Positions 8,620-19,500 of a stretch of 64,000 bases of DNA are shown one piece after another. Numbering within the stretch: the stretch's first letter is position 1; the number at the start of each line of letters is the position of its first letter. The stretch comes from JBGTSJ01 sp041940305 (lineage in GTDB: Bacteria; Planctomycetota; Planctomycetia; Planctomycetales; Planctomycetaceae), in assembly GCA_041940305.1 (NCBI GenBank), contig JBGTSJ010000002.1:521841-585840 (forward strand), read 5' to 3'. Position numbers and translations under genes: made by a program. The notes below the pieces were generated by a model, which was not told the DNA's origin, made no database searches, and saw nothing but the letters and a program-made list of their open reading frames with translations.

Positions 8620-10971
8620 TCAGCCGGCCGGGCGACTTCGCACTCCGCGGCGGTGGCGGGCGACGAGCACAGACACGAGTGCGATAAGCAGCGCGGCTCC
8701 CAGCAGACCACGAACGCCGGCTCCGGCCACGAGGGCGGTCACAACGATGGCGACAAGCAGGCCGGCGCCGTAGCGAAAGTGCCAGGCCATCGTCTGTTCG
8801 ACAAACAGCAGGCCGGCGGCCGCCACGAGGAACCACATCGTCAGATCGGCGCGTCCGATCCGGGCGTCCAACCGTGCCGCGGCCGCCGCTGTCCAGTCGC
8901 GCACGTAGCGGTGCTCGACGTCCGGCAGGAGTTCGGTCGAGATCGTTGCTTCATCCAACGCCGACAGATCGCTTTCGAGCGGATCGACGTTGACGGCGTA
9001 GGGTTCAACCACGGGTGCAGCGGCGCCAATCCGCAACTCAGAGGGTCCGCTGCGGAGGATGGGCTCGGTCACAACCTGGTGTGCGTCCGATCCGGCAGGC
9101 CTGCGCAGCTCGACTGGTTCCTGACCCGGAGCGACGAAGGTGACTTCGCGGTTGTAATCCTCCGGCAGGTAGCGATGCACGATGGAATCGCCGACGAGCA
9201 GATTGCGATCACTGAGATCGGCTGCGGCGGCCATGCGCGTCAACTCGTGCATCATCGGGAGATAGCTGGGCCACAGCGCCCAGTTGCCCCAGCGGTCGTC
9301 CAGTGACGTCGTCACCAGCAGCACCCGGCCTGCGCCGAAGCGATGTGCGACGATCGCCGGATCGCCCCCGGCGAACCGCAACAGCACCCGCTGCGGAGAC
9401 TCGATTTCAATCCTGTAGTACCGGTCGATCCGGGTCGTCAACAGACCGGCGTACTCATTGCCGGCAAATGGACGGAGAATCGCCTCGTTGTAGTCGCCCG
9501 GATCGAACCGGAATCCCTCCGCGTCGTCATCGCTGCCGGCGACCTCCAGCAACCGCACGGGGAGGAGCCCGGAGCCGTCACGATTCAGCATTTCGTGATA
9601 ACTGGCCGGCCGCACGTTCTCGCCGAGAGCGATCACCAGACCACGTCCGGACTCAACGTAGGCCTGCAGCCGGGCGGCCTCCCCGGCGCTGATCAGGCCC
9701 ACGTCACACAGATAAACGCAGTCGAACGGGGCAAGATCACGCGTCGCCAGCTCACCATCGGCGATGACCAGCGGTCGCATGGCGCCGCTGCCTTCGGCCG
9801 ACGGCGCTCCGGCAGCGTTTCTCATCGCCGGTGCAAGCGCCGTGGCCAGGAAATCAGCTGCCCTCCTGCGGGATGCGGAGCGCGGCTCGCCGCTGACGAT
9901 GAGGACACTCAGTGGTTTCGCAGCCGGCAGGACAATCCAGCGGCGGCTGTCTTCCGCGAGCACATCGTCAGCCAGCCGCAGTTCGGCCACCGTTTCCTGA
10001 ACGAAACCGGCGGGAGTCGAGAATCGCACGGAGGACGTCGAACGCGCCGGGAGGTTGACTTCCTGCACGTCGCGGACCCGACCGTCGACACGAAGTTCGA
10101 CGGCCACGCTCGACAATGGCGTCCGGCCGAAGTTGTGCAGGGTCGCCTCCAGCTCGCCGCCGTCGTTGGTCGAAGGTCCGCGCACGATCGTCGCGTGGGT
10201 GACAGCCGCATTGCCGCCGGTCGCAGCGCCCGCATCCACCAGGACCAGGTCGGATTCCGCCGCAATCTGCTCCAGCAAACCGCGCACTTCTTCACGGAGT
10301 GCCTCATCCGTCGCCAGCCAGTCATTCTGTTGAAAGTCGCTCAGCAGGTAAACATTCCACCGATCGGCGTTGCCGGCCCCGGCGAGAAGCGGCAGGAGAC
10401 GGCGCAAGACTCCGGGGACGTCGCCGCGTTCCTCTGTGGGGGACAGGGACCGCAGTTCGTTCTCCATTGTCCCCGCATCGAAGGCAGCCTCGGAGATGAC
10501 GACCTGCGGCGAGGTACGGGAACTGCGAAAGAGGTGAAATGCATCGCCCGGACTGGCGGACTCGACAATTCTTAACGCGATATCCCGCGCGCGATCGAAG
10601 GCCGATACGCCTTCGGTCGTCGCCCGCATGCTGAGTGATGCATCCAGCACCAGGACATGGTGCACGCGGCCGGCGCCGGCAGGAGCGGCCGCGCCCGGAG
10701 CCGTTAGGAACGGCTGTGCGACGGCCGCTGCGGCACAGACAATCAGCAGGACGCGGACCGCCAGCAGGATCAGCGATTCCACACGCACACGCCGGGCCTG
10801 CTTGCGCACGGCCGCCCGCAGGAACTGCATCGCCCCCCAGGGCCGATCCTGGTGCCTCCGGCGATGAAGCAGATGTATGACGATGGGCGCGGCGCTGAGC
10901 GCCAGTCCCCCCAGCAGCAGCCAGGGGCTGATGATGCCGAACGCCAGCACTGGTTGAAAGACCACGCTCAT
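8620..10971 (-). CDS. BatA-domain and von Willebrand factor A membrane protein
   Basis: The protein has about 783 residues from the ATG at 10971 (MSVVFQPVLAFG). An N-terminal BatA domain (ISPWLLLGGLALSAAPIVIHLLHRRR) is followed by a second helix around LILLAVRVLLIV. A VWA domain with the metal-site motif DASLSM comes next. A long extracytoplasmic region and two C-terminal helices complete the protein. Its partner, a DUF58 protein, is immediately upstream on the same strand. In planctomycetes such pairs usually accompany a MoxR AAA ATPase, forming a chaperone-like or stress system. No MoxR gene is present here. Confidence 0.85.
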   Translation of the reverse strand: MSVVFQPVLAFGIISPWLLLGGLALSAAPIVIHLLHRRRHQDRPWGAMQFLRAAVRKQARRVRVESLILLAVRVLLIVCAAAAVAQPFLTAPGAAAPAGAGRVHHVLVLDASLSMRATTEGVSAFDRARDIALRIVESASPGDAFHLFRSSRTSPQVVISEAAFDAGTMENELRSLSPTEERGDVPGVLRRLLPLLAGAGNADRWNVYLLSDFQQNDWLATDEALREEVRGLLEQIAAESDLVLVDAGAATGGNAAVTHATIVRGPSTNDGGELEATLHNFGRTPLSSVAVELRVDGRVRDVQEVNLPARSTSSVRFSTPAGFVQETVAELRLADDVLAEDSRRWIVLPAAKPLSVLIVSGEPRSASRRRAADFLATALAPAMRNAAGAPSAEGSGAMRPLVIADGELATRDLAPFDCVYLCDVGLISAGEAARLQAYVESGRGLVIALGENVRPASYHEMLNRDGSGLLPVRLLEVAGSDDDAEGFRFDPGDYNEAILRPFAGNEYAGLLTTRIDRYYRIEIESPQRVLLRFAGGDPAIVAHRFGAGRVLLVTTSLDDRWGNWALWPSYLPMMHELTRMAAAADLSDRNLLVGDSIVHRYLPEDYNREVTFVAPGQEPVELRRPAGSDAHQVVTEPILRSGPSELRIGAAAPVVEPYAVNVDPLESDLSALDEATISTELLPDVEHRYVRDWTAAAAARLDARIGRADLTMWFLVAAAGLLFVEQTMAWHFRYGAGLLVAIVVTALVAGAGVRGLLGAALLIALVSVLVARHRRGVRSRPAG

Positions 10972-11083
10972 TGCATCCCACAAACGGTGCACAACGGGCG
11001 AGCGGCTCGCCGGCAAGGACGGCGGCGCCACGCTCCGGTGCACCGTGGATTGTACCGCATTCCGCGCGGCAATCGCTCAGAAG

Positions 11084-12040
11084 TCAGATCGTCGTACCGG
11101 CGGCGGCACTGCGCCGGGCGCGGCGCAGGAGGAAGCCGGACAGAGCCTGTTCCAGCGGGATGTCGGTCCGCAATAGTGCATAATCCATGCCCAGGTCGCG
11201 GCTCGTGGCCTCGAGGCGGCGGCGGAACTCCTCGAACTCCCGCCGATAAGCCGCCTGCACACCGCGCGGGTCCACAAACTCCGACTGCGACGACTCGACA
11301 TCGTGAAACACCGTCGGTTCGTCGAACGGAAACTCCTGCTCGGCCGGATCGACGATCTGCAGCACACTCACGTCATGCCGCCGATGACGGAAATGCTTGA
11401 GCGCCGCCTCAACGGATCCCGGCTCCGCAAAGCAATCGCTCAGCAGGACGACGAGCGAACGGGGCCGGATGCGCTCGGCGGCCTCGTGCAGCGGGCGATC
11501 GATCATCGGTGGATCGGTCGCGGCCGATTCCCCGATCGCAGACGCAGACGGCAGATCGACGTCGATGGATTCGAGAACGTGCAGCACCTGCTTGAGATGC
11601 GTCGCCTGACCGGAAGGCTTGACTGTCTGCTGTACCCCGGCGGCGAACGTCACCAGGCCGACGGCGTCCTGTTGGCGCAGCACCAGGTACGTCAGCGCGG
11701 CCGCCAGATGCCGGGCGTAGTCGAGCTTTGTCCATACCCCGTCCTGCGAGCGATACCTCATCGAAGGGCTGACATCCAACAACAGCTCGCAGACAAAATT
11801 TGTCTCCTGTTCAAACTGTTTGAGGTAATACCGGTCCCGCTTGCCGTACACCTTCCAGTCGACATAGCGGAGATCGTCCCCCGGGACGTACTCCCGGTGC
11901 TCGGCGAACTCGACCGAGAACCCGCGGTGCGGGCTGCGATGCAGTCCGGAGAGCGCTCCGTCCACGATCTGCCGCGCCTTCAGCTCCAGGCCGGCCAGCT
12001 GCGCGACGGTATCGGGATTGAGGAGGGACCGTTCGGGCAT
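11084..12040 (-). CDS. DUF58 domain protein (VWA-like partner of BatA)
   Basis: The protein has 318 residues. The DUF58 core is unmistakable: FAEHREYVPGDDLRYVDWKVYGKRDRYYLKQFEQETN at about residues 45-82. It is followed by a VWA-like metal site LDVSPSM. There is no signal peptide, so the protein is cytoplasmic or peripheral. It lies about 110 bases upstream of the BatA/VWA gene in the same orientation and is presumably co-transcribed. Family members act with MoxR ATPases; the usual upstream moxR is replaced here by a PIG-L deacetylase gene. Confidence 0.9.
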   Translation of the reverse strand: MPERSLLNPDTVAQLAGLELKARQIVDGALSGLHRSPHRGFSVEFAEHREYVPGDDLRYVDWKVYGKRDRYYLKQFEQETNFVCELLLDVSPSMRYRSQDGVWTKLDYARHLAAALTYLVLRQQDAVGLVTFAAGVQQTVKPSGQATHLKQVLHVLESIDVDLPSASAIGESAATDPPMIDRPLHEAAERIRPRSLVVLLSDCFAEPGSVEAALKHFRHRRHDVSVLQIVDPAEQEFPFDEPTVFHDVESSQSEFVDPRGVQAAYRREFEEFRRRLEATSRDLGMDYALLRTDIPLEQALSGFLLRRARRSAAAGTTI

Positions 12041-12217
12041 GCTGTGGGATCGGAAACGGAAGACAGGGGGGCCGCGGATGACGCGGATCGGGCGGATTCA
12101 CGCGGATCTGCTGCTGCTGACCGGCTGAGCGTCACATGCAGAACGACATTATAGCCGCCGTTCGGTCCGCGGACTTCGAATTCCTTCCGACTGCCGCACG
12201 AGTCGGAACGGTCCGCT

Positions 12218-12988
12218 TCAGCTCTTCTTCTCCTGGACGCCGAGCAGTTGAGTCAGGACGTTCTCGTGCGGATAGGGATGGCCTTTGTGCTGACGGAAGG
12301 CCTCGCCGTATTCGACGCCGATCTCGTTGCCGCGGCGGGCGCTCCAGCGGCGGCAGCCGTCCAGGTATTCGTCCAGGCCGTGCTGCTGGCGCAGCCAGGC
12401 GCGCTGGCTGTCGTGACAGGCCAGCATTTGCAGCTTAAGGTCGAACGTGCGGGAGATGTCGATGATGAAGTCGGGAGTGATCGGGGCGCCGTACCAGTCC
12501 ACTCCCTCGAGCGCGTCGACGTAGTACAGGGCCGGGATCCGCTCCGTCGGTGGAGCGGGGTCCCACTGTTGCGTCACATAGTTGGGACAGGAGGCGTTGA
12601 ACGTCGCGTCCCGCACGAGGCGGCTCGTCATCTCGTGATCGGACATGTAGTCGACCGGGGGTGCAGTGATCACGATGTCGGGGCGCGTCCGGCGAACCAG
12701 TTCGGTCACGCGCCTGCGGCTGTCGTTGTCCACGCAGATCGCCAGGTCCTTGAACTCCAGGCAGGTGTACTCCGCGCCGAGCAGATCGGCGGCCGCCTGC
12801 GCTTCGCCGCGGCGTAGGGCCGAAATCTCATCCGGCCCGAGTTCCGCGCTGCCGCAGTCGCCGGCCGTCATCGTGGCGACGAACAGTTCACAGCCCTTCT
12901 CTTTCAACAGCGCGAGGGTGCCCGCGCACTGGAACTCGATATCGTCGGGGTGAGCATGAACGGCCAGGACTCGCGCGGGTTGAGACAT
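12218..12988 (-). CDS. PIG-L (LmbE) family deacetylase
   Basis: The protein has 256 residues from the ATG at 12988 (MSQPARVLAVHAHPDD); the longer frame adds 11 residues that look non-coding. HPDD at residues 13-16 and a later SDHEMTSRLV supply the zinc ligands and catalytic Asp of this fold. The family removes acetyl groups from N-acetylglucosamine conjugates (for example GlcNAc-malate in bacillithiol synthesis, or GlcNAc-inositol in mycothiol synthesis) and from other sugars. No thiol-biosynthesis partner is visible in the window, so the substrate is open. Confidence 0.88.
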   Translation of the reverse strand: MSQPARVLAVHAHPDDIEFQCAGTLALLKEKGCELFVATMTAGDCGSAELGPDEISALRRGEAQAAADLLGAEYTCLEFKDLAICVDNDSRRRVTELVRRTRPDIVITAPPVDYMSDHEMTSRLVRDATFNASCPNYVTQQWDPAPPTERIPALYYVDALEGVDWYGAPITPDFIIDISRTFDLKLQMLACHDSQRAWLRQQHGLDEYLDGCRRWSARRGNEIGVEYGEAFRQHKGHPYPHENVLTQLLGVQEKKS

Positions 12989-13161
12989 GCGGTGCAATGC
13001 AGGGGGATCAAGGACTATCAATGAAACTTACCGGAAGGCACATCGCCAGAGTGCGATTGTGCACCAGGCGGACTTCCGGTCCAAGTCGGACGGATCGCGA
13101 GTTGCTGACGGCGCCCGCGATCACGCACGGCGCGGCCCGAGAGACATGATACGGGCAGTCG

Positions 13162-14832
13162 CTAGAGCACTCCAAATTCCTGGAGCAGCGCCACGGTCGA
13201 CTGCACGGCGATGACGGTGAAGAACAACCCGGCCATGATGAGCAGGCCGCGCCGGACGAGGCTGGGTTTCAACTCAGCGGGCAGTAGCGTCGAGTTGATG
13301 GCGACGGCGTGGAAGCAACTGAAGCCGAGCGCATAGTTGTAGATGTTGGTCGAGAGCTTCAGCAGCATGATGGGCTGCGCGAGCAGCAGCAGCACGATCC
13401 CGACGATCCCGTACACGCACAGCACGCGGAAGTAGACGCGGCCGATCTCCCTGGGGTCGACTTCGCGGAGTCGCGGGAGGGCCGTCCAGAAGACGTCGAC
13501 CCAGCGGCGGAGCACTCCATCCGCCGTGGCGACGGTGCTGGTCCCCAGGACGAGAAAGCCGCAGAGCAGTGTCATATAGAAGCAGATTGTCCCGAGCGAC
13601 CCGCCCACGGCATCCTGGACGCCGCCGGCGGTCATCACGGCGGCCTGATTCTTGTCGGCCAGGATGGTGCCGCGCTCCAGAAACTGGACCGAGAGCATGC
13701 TGGGAAGCGCGATGCCGACGAAGCAGGCGGGCATCCAGACCAGGAGCTGATCGCGGGTGAGGTGGCGGACCCAGCCTTTCCAGCGATCGAGGTTTTCGGG
13801 CGTCAGGCGGAAGACCTTGCCAACGTGCGAGAGATGCAGCGCGTGCCCGCCGATAATGCTGGGAATGGCGCCCACTTCCTTGCCCATGCCCCAACCCTGA
13901 TCACGGGTGTAATTGCTGATCGGGGTGTTCGTCAGGCCTCCGTTGCCCGCGATGGCCGCCATGGCGGCGAGGATGCCGACGGCCGACATGTCAATCGCCG
14001 GGAAGCCTCGTCCCTGGGCGAGGCTGGTGAAGATATTGTCGAGCGCGGTCGGGTCGGACTCGTTCACGACCGGGACGGTGCCGAACTTGAAGAACCCGGT
14101 GAAAATCTCGGCCCAGGTCTCCGGCCTGGAGTAGAACAGCGCCAGGAACATCAGGAATCCGAGGACGACCACCAGCTTGAACGACATCACGGCCTTGAGC
14201 GAGTTGTACACCTTGCCGCCGAACAGCAGCGGCAGCAGCGAGCCGAGAAAAATCGTGCAGGACAGGACCTTGATCAGCGTCGCATTCGCGTCGGAATCAG
14301 GGAGGCCGCCGAGCCAGACGGTCGCCAGCGGAATAGCCGCGCTGGCGGCGAGGTACGGGAAGAATGATCCGAAGTCGAGGACGAGGTAGAACGGCAGCCA
14401 GAACCAGGGCCCCGGCTTGCTGCGGAACTTACCGGTGAAGATCGGCTCGCCGCAGTAGAGGGTGTAGCGGCTGATCTCGATGTTGTAGATCGTCTGCCCG
14501 AGGATGCTGAGCGTGGCCAGCCAGAGGATGGCGCCGCCGTAGCGGGCGGTGTTGATCGGTCCCGTGAGCCATTCGCCGCCGCCGATGGCGGACGCGCCCA
14601 TCACCAGTCCCGGCCCGAGCAGCAGCGGGAGATGCCTCAATCCGAGGACCGGAGGTTTGGCCAGCGGCCCCACTTCCCAGCGGGGCATCTGCTGCGAACC
14701 GGGATGCGGGGCTGCGGCGTTGTCAGTGGATTCCGGTATGTGGCGATCCTTCCGCTCGGTGTCGGAACCGGATTCCACAGCGGCGTCCTCAGTCGTCGGC
14801 TTCAAAGCGGCACTGCTCCGGACGATGCACAT
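13162..14832 (-). CDS. Nramp-related membrane transporter
   Basis: The protein has 556 residues. About 70 hydrophilic residues precede roughly 11 transmembrane helices, beginning HLPLLLGPGLVMGASAIGGGEW. The overall layout is that of the Nramp branch of the LeuT-fold superfamily. The canonical metal-binding motifs are missing: the helix-1 DPGN position reads AIGGGEW, and no MPH is seen in the helix-6 region (GNGGLTNTPISNYTRDQGWGMG). This suggests a substrate other than Mn/Fe, or a different ion-coordination chemistry. MPRWEVGPL at 14688 is an alternative start. It stands alone between unrelated genes. Confidence 0.75.
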   Translation of the reverse strand: MCIVRSSAALKPTTEDAAVESGSDTERKDRHIPESTDNAAAPHPGSQQMPRWEVGPLAKPPVLGLRHLPLLLGPGLVMGASAIGGGEWLTGPINTARYGGAILWLATLSILGQTIYNIEISRYTLYCGEPIFTGKFRSKPGPWFWLPFYLVLDFGSFFPYLAASAAIPLATVWLGGLPDSDANATLIKVLSCTIFLGSLLPLLFGGKVYNSLKAVMSFKLVVVLGFLMFLALFYSRPETWAEIFTGFFKFGTVPVVNESDPTALDNIFTSLAQGRGFPAIDMSAVGILAAMAAIAGNGGLTNTPISNYTRDQGWGMGKEVGAIPSIIGGHALHLSHVGKVFRLTPENLDRWKGWVRHLTRDQLLVWMPACFVGIALPSMLSVQFLERGTILADKNQAAVMTAGGVQDAVGGSLGTICFYMTLLCGFLVLGTSTVATADGVLRRWVDVFWTALPRLREVDPREIGRVYFRVLCVYGIVGIVLLLLAQPIMLLKLSTNIYNYALGFSCFHAVAINSTLLPAELKPSLVRRGLLIMAGLFFTVIAVQSTVALLQEFGVL

Positions 14833-14905
14833 TCAGGGTTGGCGAGAGAGCCGCCATTGTGCCCCGAAGCGGCAGCGAATCGCAACCCGCCGGAAGACCG
14901 CAGTA

Positions 14906-14926
14906 GGACGGAGTTCCAAGTCCGTC
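14906..14926. repeat. interspersed hairpin element
   Basis: An imperfect inverted repeat: GACGGA (14907-14912) pairs with TCCGTC (14921-14926) around GTTCCAAG. It lies in the gap between two minus-strand genes. It resembles the short GC-rich hairpins in other gaps of this window, but I see no second clear copy here. Confidence 0.4.
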
Positions 14927-14952
14927 GGCTGCTCAGTCGCGAACCTTAAGAG

Positions 14953-15567
14953 TTATTGCCGACGGTCTTCCTCGGCGATCCATTCGAGAATCGCGCTGTC
15001 CGCTCCCCCGAATGCGACGATGCGCGACTGATGCAGCATTACGCCCAGCCCGTGTTCCATGTCCCAGGTGCACCCCAGTTCCAGCCCGACGTAGCCGATG
15101 TCGTCCTTCGCGACATCGTGGAACAGCACGCTCGCCAGTCCGATGAGTGCACGCAGTTCGTGGGGTGATTCAATCGACGGCATTACCTCATCCAGGTCTT
15201 CCGGTTCGAGGAAGGCCTCGAACTTCTGCCTGAGACCGGGGTATTCCCCAAAGAGGTGATGCAGCACGGCGTCGCGGATCGCATCCTGACGGGACTGCAG
15301 ATAGCGGTACGCGGCAGCCTGTTCGGCGGAGGGAGGCCGACGCTCCTTCCGCGGCGTCACGATCACCGAGACGGAACCATCGGAGGGTTCGTTACGATCA
15401 ACGGCGCCATAGTCCCCGCGACGGGACTGAAATCCGGCCCAGGCCGGCAGGACATCGGTGCCTCGCCAGCAGAACTCGTCCCATTTCAGCGGTGGGAACG
15501 GGGGATTCGAAATCTCCTTCGGTCGCGATCGGAACATGGCGCTTCCATCGAGAGGCCGGAGTGACAC
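14953..15567 (-). CDS. DUF6985-like cytoplasmic protein
   Basis: The protein has 204 residues, with no signal peptide or membrane helix. The C-terminal segment IGYVGLELGCTWDMEHGLGVMLHQSRIVAFGGADSAILEW resembles the DUF6985 family, in which a conserved CTWDxEHGLGV block is typical; this is recalled from family knowledge, not searched. The N-terminal third is Arg/Pro-rich and less conserved in character. MFRSRPKEI at 15537 is an alternative start. It follows the ExbB gene by about 50 bases on the same strand, where an ExbD gene would be expected. No biochemical role is known. Confidence 0.6.
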   Translation of the reverse strand: MSLRPLDGSAMFRSRPKEISNPPFPPLKWDEFCWRGTDVLPAWAGFQSRRGDYGAVDRNEPSDGSVSVIVTPRKERRPPSAEQAAAYRYLQSRQDAIRDAVLHHLFGEYPGLRQKFEAFLEPEDLDEVMPSIESPHELRALIGLASVLFHDVAKDDIGYVGLELGCTWDMEHGLGVMLHQSRIVAFGGADSAILEWIAEEDRRQ

Positions 15568-15591
15568 ACTCGAACCGTTGCCGCTGCCGAC

Positions 15592-15608
15592 GGCACACGG
15601 AGTGTGCC
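15592..15608. repeat. GGCACA-type hairpin repeat, copy 1
   Basis: A perfect 7-bp stem, GGCACAC (15592-15598) and GTGTGCC (15602-15608), with loop GGA. It lies between the ExbB stop and the DUF6985-like gene start. Related copies lie at 19867-19900 and 33713-33746, and share the form GGCACA-N-GGA-N-TGTGCC. Confidence 0.7.
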
Positions 15609-15616
15609 TGCCACTC

Positions 15617-16474
<858 letters not shown>

Positions 16475-16543
16475 GGAGGGGCGTTCACTCAGGCTGTACG
16501 AAGGCAGGGATGAGTCTGCGGAGGAATTCGGCGGATCGGCACG

Positions 16544-19500
16544 TCACGGAGACTGTTTGTTGCGGACAACTTCGAGCCGAGCCTCGGCCATCGGGGCGAA
16601 CTCGGAGTCGGGGAACTCGGCGATCAACGTCTCATAGGTCTTCGTCGCCCCGTCCCAGCGCTTGAGACTTTCGTCGCATTGACCGGCCTGGAACAGCGCG
16701 GGCGCCTGCCACTCCGGGTATGCGTAGCTCACATAAACCTTGTAATACTCGGCCAATGCGACTTCGGGATTCTTCTCGATCAGGTAGGTTTCCGCAATAT
16801 TAAACTGAGCCCGGGCGGCCGTGGCGGTGCGGCGGCCGGATTCCGAATTGACAACGCGGCTGAACGCCTCCCGGGCCTTCTCCAGATAAGCCTGAGCCTG
16901 GTAGCTGCGGCCCAGCACCTCATCCGCGTGGTAGAGGTAAGGGGAGTCGGGAAGCCGGCGGCGAAACTCTGCGACGGTGGCCTCCACCTGCGGATAGTCC
17001 TTCTGCCGCAGATACGCTTCGGCCAGCAGCACCCAGACGCTGGGATACCACTCGGCTCCGGCGACGGGGGACTCTTCCGGTTGCTGCGTGAGGGCGCTCA
17101 GTTCGGCGACGGCGCGGTCCAGGTCGCCGGTCTCGATGGCGGCCTCCCCCAACCGGTAGCGGGCATAGGGGGTCTGGTCGCTTTCCGGGAACTGCTCGAT
17201 GAAGGTGGAGGCGGACTGCAGCAGGTCGGGCCAGAGCTTCTGCTGGGCGGCGATGTCGAGCATCAGCAGATGGGCCCGCTGGCGGACGAAGGGGTCCGCC
17301 TGCTCATCGGTGATGACGGCCTGAAACAGTTCGCGGGCTTCGTCCGGGCGGTTGGCGAAGAAGGCGCTCTCGCCGAGATACAGCCGGGCGTCGTCGGCGA
17401 GACTGCTGTCGGGACGTTCGGTCAGGAGCAGGTTGAAGAGTTCGTCGCTGCGCTCGAACCGCTCGGCCTCGTAACTGAGGAGAGCCCACTCGTTGAGCAG
17501 CTTGTCGAGTTCTGCCTGCTGATCAACCGGCTGCAACTTCAGCTCCTCGTAAGCGAGTTGATAGGCGTCGTCGGATTGCTGGACCTGGCCCAGGTCGCGC
17601 CAGGCGCGGGCGGCTCCCTTGGCACAACGGTAGGCGTTGTATCCGGCGGTGCGATCGGCATCGGACGGAGACTCGTTGCCGGCGAGCGTGAACTGATCGC
17701 GCCCGGCGGCATAGGCTTCGGCGGCGGCGGCGAGATCGCCGGACATCTGCAGCGACAGCCCCTGCATGTGGGCGGCGTTGCTGGCGAGGGGACGATCATC
17801 GGGATGCGCGGCGATGAGCGCTGCGAACGTCTGCGCGGCGGCAGCGTGGTCACCGGCTTCGTGCTGGCTGTAGCCCAGCCCCGAGAGCGCGGCCGCGTGG
17901 TAGCCCGTGGCTTCGTCGATCGAGGCGGCCCGTTCGAACAAGCGAGCCGCCGTCTGCCATTGCATCGCGGAATAGGCGGCTTCCGCGCACTCGTAAGCGA
18001 CGCGGGCGACGGTGAGCGAGGTGCGATCAGCCTGCGCGAGCTGTTCCAGTGCGGCGGCGGCTTCGTCCGGGTGATTCTGCCGGGTCTCAGCCAGGGCGAT
18101 GCTGCTCCAGGCGGCGGCCGGATCGGGCGCGTTCGGGATGCCGAGATAAACCTGCGCGACGTCGACGGCATCGGCGAAGCGCTGCAGACGCAACAGGCTC
18201 TCTGACTGCAGGAGGAGCCCGTCGGCAAGTTCCCGGTCACCCATGCCCGATCGGAACTCATCGACCAGCGGAGCGAGAGCGGCGACGACCTGCTCGTGGT
18301 CGGCCAATCGAGCGTGGGCGCGGCCGAGTTGCAGGCGCGCCTGGGAGCGGGTTCCAGCCAGCTCAGAGTCATTCACAACGCTGGAGAACCGGGCGGCGGC
18401 GAGCCGGTACTGCTCGGCGGCCGCGGGGTTCGCGCTGTCGGTTGCGGCGAGGGCGTCGCCGCGGGCGAGGTGAATCCGGCCGGAGACGATCCATTGCAGC
18501 CAGCGGAGTCCGCTGCCGGGAAACGTCTGCTCAAACTGCTGATGGAAGCGCTCGGCGGCGTCGAGGTCGCCGGCCCGCAACGCGGATTCAGTGGCCAGGT
18601 GGAGACTGTCGTCGGCCCGTTCGTTGTCGGGGAAGCGCTCGACCAGCCTCGCGAAGAGTGCCTGCGACTGTCCGTAGTTGCCGGCCCGGAGTTCGCTGTC
18701 GGCCCAGTGGAACAGCAGCCGGTCCGCCAGCGGCTGGCTCTCGTCACGTTCGTAGGTGGTCTGCAGCGTTTGGGAAGCGGCGGCGTAATCCCCCTGCTGT
18801 TTCTGGCTGAGGCCGATCCACATCTCGGCGGTGGGGGCGAACTCGGGATCGGCGGCGGCTTTGCGGAAATGGGCGATGGCGGCGGGGTGCTGGTTCAGCG
18901 AATAGCTGGCGTAACCGGCGTTGAGTTCGGCGCTGGGGGCGAGACGATGCTGGGGGAAGCGCTCACTGAGTGCGGCGAACTCCTGCTCGGCGCGGGCGTA
19001 CTCTTTCGCTTCGAAGAACATGGCGGCGAGCCGGAACTGCGCGTCGGGTGCGAAGCGGCCCTGAAGGTCCGCGGCCAATTGCCGATAGAGTTCGGCGGCT
19101 GCGGGCTGTTCGCCGAGCGCTTCGCGGGCGCGGGCGAGGCCGTAGCGGGCTTCGTCGGCGATGGCCTTGTCGGGGGAGCCCTTTAGAAGGTCGGAGAGGG
19201 TGGCGGCCGCGCCGGCGGCGTCGTTCAGACGGAGCTGCGTCTGCCCTTTGTAATGACTGGCCCGGACGGCGAGTTCGTGGTCGGGATGCTGAGTGAGGTA
19301 CTCGTCGAGCTCTTTCAGCGCGGCGTCGTACTCCTGCAGGAAGTAGCTGCTCTCGGCGATCCGGAACCGGGCCAGCGGGACGTCGTCGAGATCGGGATGC
19401 GCGGCGACGTAATCGCGGAAGACCTTGCGGGCCTCGTCGAACTTGCGTTGATTGACGAGCGCCTGCCCGAGATAGAGTCTCGCGGCGGGGACGTGCGCAT

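Noticed and set aside
16679..18205. 508-codon plus-strand ORF
   Set aside because: It is antisense to the TPR gene and has low-complexity Gly/Val/Leu composition.
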